DNA of 64,000 nt from RCIO01 sp040880025 (GTDB taxonomy: Bacteria > Pseudomonadota > Alphaproteobacteria > Rhizobiales > Rhizobiaceae): NCBI GenBank assembly GCA_040880025.1, contig JBBDJD010000019.1, positions 183,869-247,868 of the forward strand. Direction: 5' to 3'. Both the position numbers and the translations under genes were made by a program. Shown in pieces: positions 1 to 7,885 of this stretch (position 1 is its first letter; every line of letters starts with the position of its first letter). Under the pieces are notes generated by a model. It was not told where the DNA came from, made no database searches, and worked only from the letters and a program-made list of their open reading frames with translations.

Positions 1-200
1 GCGCCAAGGCGCCGCAGGCGGCCGGTGTCATCCACACCGATTTCGAGCGCGGCTTCATCCGCGCCCAGACCATCGCCTTTGACGACTATGTCGCGCTTGG
101 CGGCGAAGTGCCGGCCAAGGAAGCGGGCAAGGCGCGCGACGAAGGCAAGGAATATGTCGTCCAGGACGGCGACGTGATGCTGTTCAAGTTCAATACGTGA
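1..200 (+). CDS. ychF: Redox-regulated ribosome-binding ATPase YchF, 3' end
   Basis: This is the last 65 codons of a gene that begins before the window; the frame starts at base 3 and stops with TGA at 198-200. The residues read as the C-terminal TGS domain of the YchF/Ola1 family, with the family's hallmarks GVIHTDFERGFIRA, then KEAGKARDEGK, and the terminal VQDGDVM.FKFN. YchF is a cytoplasmic TRAFAC-class ATPase that binds ribosomes and is linked to translation and oxidative-stress responses. The catalytic G domain lies outside the window. The gene converges on the DUF599 gene, 21 bases away. Confidence 0.93.
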   Translation, partial: AKAPQAAGVIHTDFERGFIRAQTIAFDDYVALGGEVPAKEAGKARDEGKEYVVQDGDVMLFKFNT

Positions 201-221
201 GGCCCCGCAACCGGTCGCCCT

Positions 222-917
222 TCACTCCTCCAGAAGCAGTTTGCGCGCATTGGAGAAGAACTGCCGGCGCACCAGCACCGCGATCACGGCGAGCGTGGAG
301 ACGATGAAAGATGCCGGTCCCACGAACCAGCCGAGATAGGCGAGCGCCATGAACAGGCTGCGCTGGCCGGCGGTGAAATGCTTGCCGGCAAGGATGTTCA
401 TCCGCCCGGCGCGCAGGGCCTGGGCGCGCCGCGCCTCGTGACCAGCCTCGCCGGGTTGCTGCACGGCGCCGATCAGGATCGAGCAGTAATTGAAAAGCCG
501 GTACGCCCAGCCGAACTTGAAGAAGGCATAGACGAAGATCAGCGTCAGGCCGGCCAGCTTCAGGTCGAAAAGGGCCCGGCTGACGGGATCCAGGACGGGC
601 AGGTCCCTGAACAGCTGAAGCGCCTGCTCGGTCGCGCCCAGCGCGGCGAAGCAGCCGCCGATCGCCAGCATCGATACCGTGCCGAAATAGGCGGCGCCCT
701 GTTGCAAACCGGCCAGGATCGTGGCGTCGACAATGCGGACCTCGCGTTCGGCGAGAACCGTCATCCATTCGCGTCGCCGGTGCGCCATCAGGCCGGAAAG
801 AGTCCGGTAGCGAAGCGGGGAATGGTCGACGACGACGTTGAATCCGATCCAGACGGCAAGGAAAACCGAAAGGGCGGCGATATCGCCCGCGCCGAGTGTC
901 TGGAAGAGATCGTTCAT
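222..917 (-). CDS. DUF599 family inner-membrane protein
   Basis: A 231-residue polytopic membrane protein of the DUF599 family, whose function is unknown. Hydrophobic segments are visible near the N terminus (starting GAGDIAALSVFLAVW), around a TVSMLAIGGCFAAL stretch, at LAGLTLIFVYAFFKF, and at the C terminus (GWFVGPASFIVSTLAVIAVLV). The conserved middle contains FKFGWAYRLFNYC and a loop with NILAGKHFTAGQRSLF, typical of the family. The chosen start is the Met of MNDLFQTL; the frame stays open for 22 more codons upstream to another ATG, but that extension is basic and looks non-coding. It converges with ychF. Confidence 0.85.
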   Translation of the reverse strand: MNDLFQTLGAGDIAALSVFLAVWIGFNVVVDHSPLRYRTLSGLMAHRRREWMTVLAEREVRIVDATILAGLQQGAAYFGTVSMLAIGGCFAALGATEQALQLFRDLPVLDPVSRALFDLKLAGLTLIFVYAFFKFGWAYRLFNYCSILIGAVQQPGEAGHEARRAQALRAGRMNILAGKHFTAGQRSLFMALAYLGWFVGPASFIVSTLAVIAVLVRRQFFSNARKLLLEE

Positions 918-1183
918 GCGCCCGTTCCGCAGCCTTTTCGGACCATTCACACCCTCCTGGTGCGTCCCGCCGCTTGACGTCATGCGGTCAGGCCGCCTGG
1001 TCCTCTAGTGACATGGCGGGCCGGCGCGGTCCAGACGGATGGGTGATCGGCGCCAATTGATTCCGGTCATGGCGTCTGGCACGAATGGAGTCAGGTGGAA
1101 GCGATGAAAACCGATCAAAAGGCCGCCGTTCTCACGCTCGCGCTCGGCTTCCCGCTACCCAGGCAGCGTTCAGAGCGCCGAAA

Positions 1184-1390
1184 TCAGGCCTTTTTCGCCG
1201 GACAGGTGGACATGCCCAGCATGGCATAGATCGGGCAGGTTCCGATCAACCCCGTGACCAGCGGGATGATGCCGATCAGCGTCCAGTAGCGCCACGACGC
1301 ATCGGGATAGAGAAAGAACAGGCCAAGCAGGATCGCGCCGACGACAGAGCGGATGATGCGATCGGGCATTCCCTCATTGATCTTGAACAT
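1184..1390 (-). CDS. DUF2892 (YgaP-type) small membrane protein
   Basis: A 68-residue protein starting MFKINEGMPDR, with the family signature of DUF2892 proteins: N-M-G-x-x-D/R-x-x-R, here EGMPDRIIRSVVGAILL, then two short transmembrane helices (about residues 14-28 and 36-52) and a C-terminal CPIYAMLGMSTCP segment. In YgaP such a domain is fused to a rhodanese; alone, its role is unknown. An ATG five codons earlier is possible. The 266 bases between this gene and the DUF599 gene hold a 42-codon open frame (1104-1232) that I do not recognise and do not call. Confidence 0.85.
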   Translation of the reverse strand: MFKINEGMPDRIIRSVVGAILLGLFFLYPDASWRYWTLIGIIPLVTGLIGTCPIYAMLGMSTCPAKKA

Positions 1391-1553
1391 TGGTATCGTC
1401 CTCATCTGGCCGCCCGCGGTTCGCAGGGGCGCGTTTGAATGATGCCGGAGTGTGGACTGGCCGCCTTGATCCAGGACAATTCGGGGCCGATCACCGAAAG
1501 CTTACGTGGGACGTTATTGCGCGCCGGGTCGCGGCAGGTTCTAGTCTCGCGCC

Positions 1554-2195
1554 ATGAACACGCAATCGCATTTGCTACTCGGCGCGGCCCTGTTCGCGCG
1601 GCGCGAGGTGCCGGGCACGGGCATCGCCGCCGTTGCCGGCAGCCTGGCGCCCGATCTGCCGCTCTATGCGCTCTTCGTGATCGCGCGCATGGGCGGAGTT
1701 TCCAATTCGCAGTTCTTCCGCGAGATGTACTGGCAGGAGCCTGTGCCGAGCGTGATGGGCGCCAGCCACTCCTTCGTCGTCTGGGGCGTCCTGCTCGCGA
1801 TCGGCGTCCTATGGCGGCGGCGGCAGGAAGGGCCGGGGTTCCTCGCCGGCTGGGGCGCGCCGCACAAGGCGCGCTTCGGCCAGATGCTGGCGATCTTCTC
1901 GCTTGCCGCGCTCGTCCACGCGCTGTCCGACTTCCTGCTGCACCACGACGACGCGCATATGCAGTTCTGGCCGCTGTCACGCTGGCTGTTCCGCTCGCCG
2001 CTGTCGTACTGGGACCCGAGCCACTACGGCAATTACTGGGGACTGGTCGAAGCCGCGCTCGGCATCGCATGCGCGGTTGTCATCTGGCGGCGCTACCCCA
2101 GGCTGTGGGTGCGCGCGCTTTGCGCCATCGCCATCGCCATGTATGTCGCCGTACCCGTCTATTTCGTGACGTCGATCGCCGACCATGCCATGTAG
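1554..2195 (+). CDS. Polytopic membrane protein resembling YdjM/DUF457 family
   Basis: A 213-residue membrane protein with the start MNTQSHLLLGAALFAR and a following LAPDLPLY segment. The arrangement T-x-x-H-x-x-x-G-A with a downstream A-P-D resembles the YdjM/DUF457 family of metal-dependent-hydrolase-like membrane proteins. His and Asp residues recur in the loops (GASHSF, HALSDFLLHHDDAHM). Close relatives in Mesorhizobium are often labelled as a cobalamin biosynthesis protein CobQ, but nothing here resembles the CobQ amidotransferase fold, so I do not carry that name over. At least five hydrophobic segments are visible. It stands alone, 79 bases before the MaoC pair. Confidence 0.7.
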   Translation: MNTQSHLLLGAALFARREVPGTGIAAVAGSLAPDLPLYALFVIARMGGVSNSQFFREMYWQEPVPSVMGASHSFVVWGVLLAIGVLWRRRQEGPGFLAGWGAPHKARFGQMLAIFSLAALVHALSDFLLHHDDAHMQFWPLSRWLFRSPLSYWDPSHYGNYWGLVEAALGIACAVVIWRRYPRLWVRALCAIAIAMYVAVPVYFVTSIADHAM

Positions 2196-2274
2196 GGCCG
2201 GCCGCTGTGCCAGCGATTGCAACCGGCTGAAATCCCGGCCAGAATGATTGTTCAAGCGTGAACAGGATTCGCAC

Positions 2275-2736
2275 ATGAACGGCAGGAAATGGGCCTTCGA
2301 GGACTTCGAGGAGGGCGCGGTTCTCGAACTTGGGTCGAAGACGGTGACGGCGGAGGAGATCATAGATTTCGCCTCCCAGTTCGATTCCCAGCCGATGCAT
2401 CTTGACGAGGAGGCCGGCAAGGCGAGCATTCTCGGCGGGCTGTCGGCATCCGGCTGGCACACCTGCTGCATGTTCATGCGGATGATGTGTGACGGCTTCC
2501 TGCTCGATTCCACCTCACAGGGTTCGCCCGGCATCGCCTATGCGCGGTGGAAGAAGCCGGTGCTGGCCGGCGACACGCTGACCGGCCGTTCGACCGTGAC
2601 GGCGACCCGCGTTTCGTCATCGCGGCCCAATCTCGGCTTCGTCACCGTCAGGCACGAGTTGACGAACCAGCGCGGAGAGGCGGTTCTGGAACTCGAAAAC
2701 ACCGGAATGTTCCTCAAGCGCGAGGCCGCGGCATGA
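2275..2736 (+). CDS. MaoC-like hotdog dehydratase, first of a pair
   Basis: A 153-residue single hotdog-fold protein of the MaoC/(R)-enoyl-CoA hydratase family. The hydratase-2 catalytic region reads FASQFDSQPMHLDEEAGKAS: the Asp and the His seven residues on are the usual Asp/His pair, with Gln in place of the second hydrophilic residue. The ASGWHT segment is also characteristic. I start at the ATG giving MNGRKWAFEDF; an in-frame TTG nine codons upstream lacks support. The stop overlaps the ATG of the next MaoC gene (ATGA), so the two are translationally coupled and may act as a heterodimer. The substrate cannot be told. Confidence 0.88.
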   Translation: MNGRKWAFEDFEEGAVLELGSKTVTAEEIIDFASQFDSQPMHLDEEAGKASILGGLSASGWHTCCMFMRMMCDGFLLDSTSQGSPGIAYARWKKPVLAGDTLTGRSTVTATRVSSSRPNLGFVTVRHELTNQRGEAVLELENTGMFLKREAAA

Positions 2737-3203
2737 GCCTCGACGCCTTTTTCGGTCTCGGCGAGACAGTCACGCTCGGCTCGCACACATTCGGGCCTGA
2801 CGAGATCAAGGAATTCGCGCGCAAATACGATCCGCAGCCCTTTCACGTCGACGAGGCTGCGGCGGAGCGCAGCGTGTTCGCCCGTTTGTGCGCGTCCGGC
2901 TGGCATACCGCGGCGATGTGGATGCGCTACAATCTCAAGCGGCGCGAGGACGTTGGCGGGCGGCCGTGGCACGGGCCGGGACCGCGGCCGGAATTCGGCC
3001 CGTCACCGGGGTTCACGGACCTGAAATGGATGAAGCCGGTTTATGCCGGCGACACGATCACTTTCACACGCACCGCGCTCCACCACCGGACGATGTCGTC
3101 GCGGCCGGGCTGGCGACTTCTGACGATCCGCTGCGAGGCGCACAATCAGCATGGCGCGCCAGTGCTGACCTTCGACAGCGCCGTGCTGGTGAAGGCGGGG
3201 TAG
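2733..3203 (+). CDS. MaoC-like hotdog dehydratase, second of a pair
   Basis: A 156-residue MaoC family protein. Its catalytic region FARKYDPQPFHVDEAAAERS closely parallels that of the upstream gene, and ASGWHTAAMWMRY follows. It differs from its partner by a roughly 15-residue insert rich in Gly, Pro and Arg between the two halves of the fold. Its ATG overlaps the stop of the first MaoC gene. Paired MaoC genes of this kind are common in rhizobia and other alphaproteobacteria, and probably arose by tandem duplication. They are usually assigned to acyl-CoA hydration, but no substrate is evident from the neighbours. Confidence 0.88.
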   Translation: MSLDAFFGLGETVTLGSHTFGPDEIKEFARKYDPQPFHVDEAAAERSVFARLCASGWHTAAMWMRYNLKRREDVGGRPWHGPGPRPEFGPSPGFTDLKWMKPVYAGDTITFTRTALHHRTMSSRPGWRLLTIRCEAHNQHGAPVLTFDSAVLVKAG

Positions 3204-3212
3204 GGCGTGTTC

Positions 3213-3236
3213 CTCCTGACACCCTTCTGTCAGGAG
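3213..3236 (+). terminator. Hairpin after the MaoC pair
   Basis: A perfect 9-bp stem, CTCCTGACA / TGTCAGGAG, with a 6-base loop, starts 10 bases after the stop of the second MaoC gene. There is no run of T after it, so it may be a processing or pause structure rather than a strong intrinsic terminator. No LexA-type GTTC-N7-GTTC box is visible between it and uvrB. Confidence 0.4.
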
Positions 3237-3306
3237 CGCATGCTTTGGAGGTGAGAATGGGCCGCACAGCCTTTCATTCGCCCCAGACTCTGACCATATT
3301 GGCCGC

Positions 3307-6300
3307 ATGGCCAGATCCCCGAAGAAGACGCCCGCTGGCGCGGCGAATGAGAACGAGCGTATTCCGCGCCGCGGCGGCAATCCGGTAACCGACTATCTGG
3401 ATGCGTCCGAACCGCTGGAGCGGAAAGGCTTCGGGGAAGCGCCGCAAGCGGGATTCGAGGGCGCGCCGCTGAGCGGTCCCGTCGGTGACTGGGCGCGGCA
3501 GATTTCCGAAGAGGCCGGGCGGGAAGGCAGGCAACAAGGCAAGCCGTCGAAGAAGATCCCCGAGCGCTCGTCCGCGCCCACCAAGACGGCGCGGGGCACC
3601 TCGATGGGCGGGGCGGCCAGTCCGCGCGACCGCGCCGCCGCCGGCCTCAATCCCGTAGCCGGTCTCGATGTCAGCCTCGAAGATGCCGAGTCGGTCGGTT
3701 CGTCAGGGGTGACCGCAACGGTCGCGGCGCTGTCGAGGCTGATCGAAGGCGGCGATCCCAACGTCAAGCAGGACGTCTGGGTTCCGCACCGGCCGGAGCG
3801 GCCCGATAAGTCCGAGGGCGGCATCGCACTGGAGATGGTCACCGAATACAAGCCCTCCGGCGACCAGCCGACCGCCATCCGTGATCTCGTCGAGGGCGCC
3901 AACGAGAACGAACGGACCCAGGTGCTGCTCGGCGTCACCGGTTCGGGCAAGACCTTCACGATGGCGAAGGTGATCGAGGAAACGCAGCGTCCGGCGCTGA
4001 TCCTGGCGCCCAACAAGACGCTGGCCGCCCAGCTCTATGGCGAGTTCAGATCGTTCTTCCCGAACAACGCGGTCGAGTATTTTGTCTCCTACTACGATTA
4101 TTACCAACCCGAGGCATATGTGCCTCGGACGGACACCTATATCGAGAAGGAATCCTCCATCAACGAGCAGATCGACCGCATGCGCCATTCGGCGACGCGG
4201 TCTCTGCTCGAGCGCGACGACGTCGTCATCGTCGCCTCGGTGTCGTGCATCTACGGCATCGGCTCGGTCGAGACCTACACGGCCATGACCTTCCAGATGC
4301 AGGTCGGCGACCGGCTCGACCAGCGCGCGCTGCTGGCCGATCTGGTGGCGCAGCAATACAAGCGGCAGGACATCAATTTCGTGCGCGGCTCGTTCCGGGT
4401 GCGCGGCGACACGATCGAGATATTCCCGGCCCACCTTGAAGACCGGGCGTGGCGCATTTCGCTGTTCGGCGACGAGATCGACGCGATCACCGAATTCGAT
4501 CCGCTGACCGGACACAAGACCGCCGACCTGAAATCGGTGAAGATCTACGCCAACTCGCACTATGTGACGCCGAAGCCGACGCTGGCGCAGGCGACGAAGT
4601 CGATCAAGGAAGAGCTGAAGCACCGGCTGGTGGAGCTTGAGCAGGCGGGGCGGCTGCTGGAGGCGCAACGGCTGGAGCAGCGCACCCGCTTCGACCTCGA
4701 AATGCTGGAAGCCACCGGCTCCTGCGCCGGCATCGAGAACTATTCGCGCTACCTCACCGGGCGCAAGCCGGGCGAGCCGCCGCCGACGCTGTTTGAATAC
4801 ATTCCCGACAACGCGCTTGTCTTCGTCGACGAGAGCCACGTCACCATTCCGCAGATCGGCGGCATGTATCGCGGCGACTTCCGCCGCAAGGCGACACTGG
4901 CCGAATACGGCTTCCGGCTGCCGTCCTGTATGGACAACAGGCCGCTGCGGTTCGAGGAGTGGGACGCGATGCGCCCTTCCACCGTCGCCGTGTCGGCAAC
5001 GCCGAGCGACTGGGAAATGGAAGCTGCCGGCGGCGTGTTCGCCGAGCAGGTCATTCGCCCGACCGGCCTCATCGATCCGCCGGTCGAGGTGCGTCCGGCC
5101 AAGAGCCAGGTCGACGACGTGCTCGGCGAGATACGCGAGACGACCGCCAAGGGCTACCGCACGCTGGTCACCGTGTTGACCAAGCGCATGGCCGAGGATC
5201 TCACCGAGTACCTGCACGAGCAAGGCATCCGTGTGCGCTACATGCACTCCGACATCGACACGCTGGAGCGCATCGAAATCCTGCGCGATCTGCGGCTCGG
5301 GGCGTTCGACGTGCTGGTCGGCATCAACCTTCTGCGCGAGGGTCTCGACATTCCCGAATGCGCATTCGTGGCCATCCTCGACGCCGACAAGGAAGGCTTC
5401 CTGCGTTCCGAGACCTCGCTGATCCAGACCATCGGCCGCGCCGCGCGTAACGTGGACGGCAAGGTGATATTGTACGCCGACAATGTCACCGGATCGATGG
5501 AACGCGCCATGGCCGAGACGGAGCGGCGGCGCGAGAAGCAGCTTGAATACAATACCGCGCATGGCATCACTCCCGAGAGCGTCAAGGCGCGCATCGCCGA
5601 CATTCTCGACAGCGTCTACGAGCGCGATCACGTGCGCGCGGACATTTCAGGCTTCACCAAGGGCAATAAGGACAGCCTGGTCGGCAACAACCTGAAGACG
5701 CATCTGGAGTATCTGGAAAAGGAAATGCGCAACGCAGCCGCCGATCTCGATTTCGAGAAGGCTGCGCGGCTGCGCGACGAGGCCAAGCGCCTGCGCGAAA
5801 CCGAACTCGCCATCGCCGACGATCCGCTGGCGCGCGAAGTGGAGATGCAAAGTCCCGCTTCGGGGCGCGAAAAGGGCAAGCACAACAAGGGCAGGGCGCG
5901 CCATCGTACCGCTGAGGAGCAGGAGCGCTTCCGGGAGATGGACGAGGCGCGCGCGGCGGAAGAAGCGGCAAAAGCGGCGCGTTCCAACATGTTCCGAAAG
6001 CCGGAACTGGACGAGATGGGTGGCAAGAACGACCGCGGCGTTCCGGCGAAGGGCGAAGCCGGGGTCCAGGACCCGTCATTGTTCCGAAAGCAGGATCACC
6101 GCGAGGCGCACCGCCCGGACTACGGCACGCCGGGCGAAGACAAATCGCTGTTTCGCAAGCCGCATCTGGACGAAATGACGGTTGGCCGGACGGAGAAGCC
6201 GGTCGAAGGCAAGAAGCCGGCGAAGCCAGTATCCAACGGGGGTGATGCCCCGATCAAGCGTCACCGGCCGGGCATCGGGTCCTACGAGGATCCCGCGGAC

Positions 6301-6351
6301 GTGCGCCGCGCGGCGCGCAAGTCGAAAAAGTCCGGGCGACCGGGAAGCTAG
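3307..6351 (+). CDS. uvrB: Excinuclease ABC subunit UvrB with long N- and C-terminal extensions
   Basis: UvrB is the damage-verification helicase of nucleotide excision repair; it is loaded by UvrA and recruits UvrC. The core starts near residue 178. It has Walker A GVTGSGKT at 209-216, the beta-hairpin region with FVSYYDYYQPEAYVP, the Walker B-like DESH at 508-511, helicase motifs including GINLLREGLDIPE and QTIGRAARN, and a C-terminal UVR motif around 797-832. At 1014 residues it is much longer than E. coli UvrB (673). About 175 extra N-terminal residues and about 180 C-terminal residues are low-complexity, charged and probably disordered; the tail repeats a short motif (N/S-M/L-FRKPELDEM-like) about four times. 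Such extensions are usual in rhizobia. No SOS box is visible upstream. Confidence 0.96.
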   Translation: MARSPKKTPAGAANENERIPRRGGNPVTDYLDASEPLERKGFGEAPQAGFEGAPLSGPVGDWARQISEEAGREGRQQGKPSKKIPERSSAPTKTARGTSMGGAASPRDRAAAGLNPVAGLDVSLEDAESVGSSGVTATVAALSRLIEGGDPNVKQDVWVPHRPERPDKSEGGIALEMVTEYKPSGDQPTAIRDLVEGANENERTQVLLGVTGSGKTFTMAKVIEETQRPALILAPNKTLAAQLYGEFRSFFPNNAVEYFVSYYDYYQPEAYVPRTDTYIEKESSINEQIDRMRHSATRSLLERDDVVIVASVSCIYGIGSVETYTAMTFQMQVGDRLDQRALLADLVAQQYKRQDINFVRGSFRVRGDTIEIFPAHLEDRAWRISLFGDEIDAITEFDPLTGHKTADLKSVKIYANSHYVTPKPTLAQATKSIKEELKHRLVELEQAGRLLEAQRLEQRTRFDLEMLEATGSCAGIENYSRYLTGRKPGEPPPTLFEYIPDNALVFVDESHVTIPQIGGMYRGDFRRKATLAEYGFRLPSCMDNRPLRFEEWDAMRPSTVAVSATPSDWEMEAAGGVFAEQVIRPTGLIDPPVEVRPAKSQVDDVLGEIRETTAKGYRTLVTVLTKRMAEDLTEYLHEQGIRVRYMHSDIDTLERIEILRDLRLGAFDVLVGINLLREGLDIPECAFVAILDADKEGFLRSETSLIQTIGRAARNVDGKVILYADNVTGSMERAMAETERRREKQLEYNTAHGITPESVKARIADILDSVYERDHVRADISGFTKGNKDSLVGNNLKTHLEYLEKEMRNAAADLDFEKAARLRDEAKRLRETELAIADDPLAREVEMQSPASGREKGKHNKGRARHRTAEEQERFREMDEARAAEEAAKAARSNMFRKPELDEMGGKNDRGVPAKGEAGVQDPSLFRKQDHREAHRPDYGTPGEDKSLFRKPHLDEMTVGRTEKPVEGKKPAKPVSNGGDAPIKRHRPGIGSYEDPADVRRAARKSKKSGRPGS

Positions 6352-6397
6352 AAGAATTGCCGCTTACGCGGCCCCATTCCGAAATCCGGGGGCGTTG

Positions 6398-6631
6398 ATG
6401 GCCGTTGCGATAAAGCTCAACGGGAGGCTGCGCGCGTTCATCGAGCGCCAGCATCTGTTCTTCGTGGCGACAGCAGCGCCTGACGGACGGGTGAACGTTT
6501 CGCCGAAAGGCATGAAAATTCTGCGTATCGCCAACGACAATCGCATCGTATGGCTCAATCTCAGCGGCAGTGACAATGAGACGGCGGCGCATCTTCGCGC
6601 CGCCGGGCCTGTTCCCGGCAGCGGTGGGTGA
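6398..6631 (+). pseudogene. Truncated pyridoxamine 5'-phosphate oxidase-family gene
   Basis: The first 65 or so codons read clearly as the N-terminal half of a PNPOx-like FMN-binding split-barrel protein (LFFVATAAPDGRVNVSPKG, then RIVWLNLSGSDNETAAHL). The frame then runs into unrelated residues and stops after 77 codons. Family members with this start are roughly 180 residues long. No continuation of the family sequence is visible in any frame before the next gene, which begins 28 bases later. A deletion with its junction near 6593 would explain this. The FMN site needs the missing half, so the product is probably non-functional. Confidence 0.75.
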
Positions 6632-6659
6632 ACGGCTACGCCCGTGCTATCTTCTTTCG

Positions 6660-7091
6660 ATGCGCTTCGCTGCAGCCTTCCTGTCACTTTTGGCCACGCC
6701 CGCCGCCGCCTGGGAATTCACGCCCATGCCTGTGTGCACATTGTCCAATGACACGGATACCGGGCGGGTGGTCGTGACCTATGATCCGCGCCTCACCGAG
6801 CCATACGAAATCTCCGTAACAGGGACCGCGCCCTGGCCCGACGCGCCCGTCTTTTCCATGCGCTTCGACGGGCAGCGCGGTCTCGTCATTTCCACCAATC
6901 GCCACAGACTCAGCGACGGCGGACGCACGCTTAGCGTCACCGATAGCGGATTCGGTAATGTCCTCGACGGGCTCGAGTTCAACAATGCTGCCACCGCGCT
7001 TGCCGGCGATATTGCGGTACCATTTCCGCTTGCCGGCGCTGCGCCGGAGGTGCGGGCTTTCCGCGCCTGCGTCGCGGCGCCAACCGCCTGA
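6660..7091 (+). CDS. Secreted protein of unknown function
   Basis: A 143-residue protein with a clear Sec signal peptide: MRFAAAFLSLLATPAAA, probably cleaved before WEFTPMPVC. The mature part is about 125 residues, has a pair of cysteines (PVCTL near the N terminus and FRACVA near the C terminus) and is rich in beta-strand-like stretches. I do not recognise the family. The frame stays open upstream, but the signal peptide fixes the start at 6660. It is followed after 8 bases by a small membrane protein gene, with which it may be co-transcribed. Confidence 0.7.
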   Translation: MRFAAAFLSLLATPAAAWEFTPMPVCTLSNDTDTGRVVVTYDPRLTEPYEISVTGTAPWPDAPVFSMRFDGQRGLVISTNRHRLSDGGRTLSVTDSGFGNVLDGLEFNNAATALAGDIAVPFPLAGAAPEVRAFRACVAAPTA

Positions 7092-7099
7092 GGGCCCGG

Positions 7100-7303
7100 A
7101 TGTCCGACATCGGCGGCATGTTCTCGACATTCGATCGGTTCGTGTTGGCCCTGATCGCGGGCTCGCCGGGCTTCGTCATTGGTGGCCTGGCCGGCGCGCT
7201 GTGGTGGCGCGAGCGGCGCATTGCGGGTCTGCTGGTTGGCGGGGCGGTCGGGTTCGCGATCTGCCTCGGCGGGGTGCTGGTGTGGATACTGGCAATCAAA
7301 TAG
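7100..7303 (+). CDS. Small membrane protein, unknown
   Basis: A 67-residue protein with two predicted transmembrane helices (about residues 13-33 and 42-66) separated by a short basic turn, WWRERRIAG. Both helices carry several glycines (GSPGFVIGGLAGA and GLLVGGAVGFAICLGG), a pattern that favours tight helix packing. No family is recognised. It lies directly behind the secreted-protein gene and converges on the DUF421 gene, whose stop is 7 bases away. Confidence 0.6.
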   Translation: MSDIGGMFSTFDRFVLALIAGSPGFVIGGLAGALWWRERRIAGLLVGGAVGFAICLGGVLVWILAIK

Positions 7304-7310
7304 CCGACCG

Positions 7311-7793
7311 CTAATCCAGCCCGGTGACGCTGATCGAGCCGTCGCTTTCCAGAAACACGGCCGAAACATCATCGATCCCACGCCCGCCGTTGGAGCGGAT
7401 CGCGCTCAGCACCTCGCCCTCCGTGATGCGCTCGCGCCGCATCGAATTGCTGCAGAACTCGCCGTTGCGCGCCAGCAGCGCCGGTTCGGAACGCACGGTG
7501 CGTGCAAAGCCGCGCCAACGAACCGAAAGCCAGGTCACCATGAACTGCAGCACAATCAGCAACGCCAGTGCCGTCGCGCCTTCCGCCAGTGACACGCTCT
7601 CCTGCAACAGGATGGCGGACAGCGTGGAACCCAGCGCCACAGTCACCACGAGATCGAAGGCGTTGAGCTTGGCCAGCGTGCGTTTGCCTGAGATGCGCAG
7701 AAAAAGCACCAGAGCGGCATAGGCCAGAACGCCCACGGCAAGCGTCCGGACGATGCCCTGCCAGTCCTGGAAAAACATGCCTGTCCAATCCAA
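7311..7793 (-). CDS. DUF421/YetF-family membrane protein
   Basis: About 160 residues: three N-terminal transmembrane helices (including LFLRISGKRTLAKLNAFDLVVTVALGS, the family hallmark) followed by a cytoplasmic YetF domain with LLARNGEF and a RRERITEGEVLSAIRSNGG helix. I start at the TTG at 7793, because a strong GGAGGAGGA sits 7 bases upstream; the ATG five codons later (7778) has no such site. An EcfG-type promoter lies just upstream, so expression is probably part of the general stress response. The function of DUF421 proteins is unknown. Confidence 0.85.
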   Translation of the reverse strand: MDWTGMFFQDWQGIVRTLAVGVLAYAALVLFLRISGKRTLAKLNAFDLVVTVALGSTLSAILLQESVSLAEGATALALLIVLQFMVTWLSVRWRGFARTVRSEPALLARNGEFCSNSMRRERITEGEVLSAIRSNGGRGIDDVSAVFLESDGSISVTGLD

Positions 7794-7828
7794 CTGCGAT
7801 CCTCCTCCATCAATGATATGGAGGTGCA

Positions 7829-7853
7829 ACGATCGCCGCGCAGGCATGTTCCG
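7829..7853 (-). promoter_or_regulatory. EcfG-type (general stress sigma) promoter for the DUF421 gene
   Basis: On the minus strand GGAAC (7853-7849) is followed after exactly 16 bases by CGTT (7832-7829). This is the GGAAC-N16/17-CGTT pattern of promoters used by EcfG/RpoE2, the general stress response sigma factor of alphaproteobacteria. The inferred start of transcription leaves a leader of roughly 25 bases that contains the GGAGGAGGA ribosome-binding site. EcfG itself is not in this window. Confidence 0.7.
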
Positions 7854-7885
7854 CGGGCAGAGCGACCTTGGCCTGCCCGCTTGCG

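Noticed and set aside
1104..1232. A 42-codon plus-strand frame with a fair ribosome-binding site between two membrane protein genes
   Set aside because: It overlaps the end of the DUF2892 gene, has a hydrophobic start but no continuing signal or membrane pattern, and no recognised family. Possibly a gene remnant, but not supported.
3204..3306. LexA (SOS) box upstream of uvrB
   Set aside because: The alphaproteobacterial pattern GTTC-N7-GTTC does not occur; a single GTTC is followed by a hairpin. SOS control of uvrB here cannot be supported.
3703..5631. A 642-codon open frame on the minus strand opposite uvrB
   Set aside because: uvrB on the other strand is certain from its motifs. The antisense frame is a by-product of high GC third positions; its translation shows no family features and is rich in Arg/His/Asp as is usual for such mirrors.
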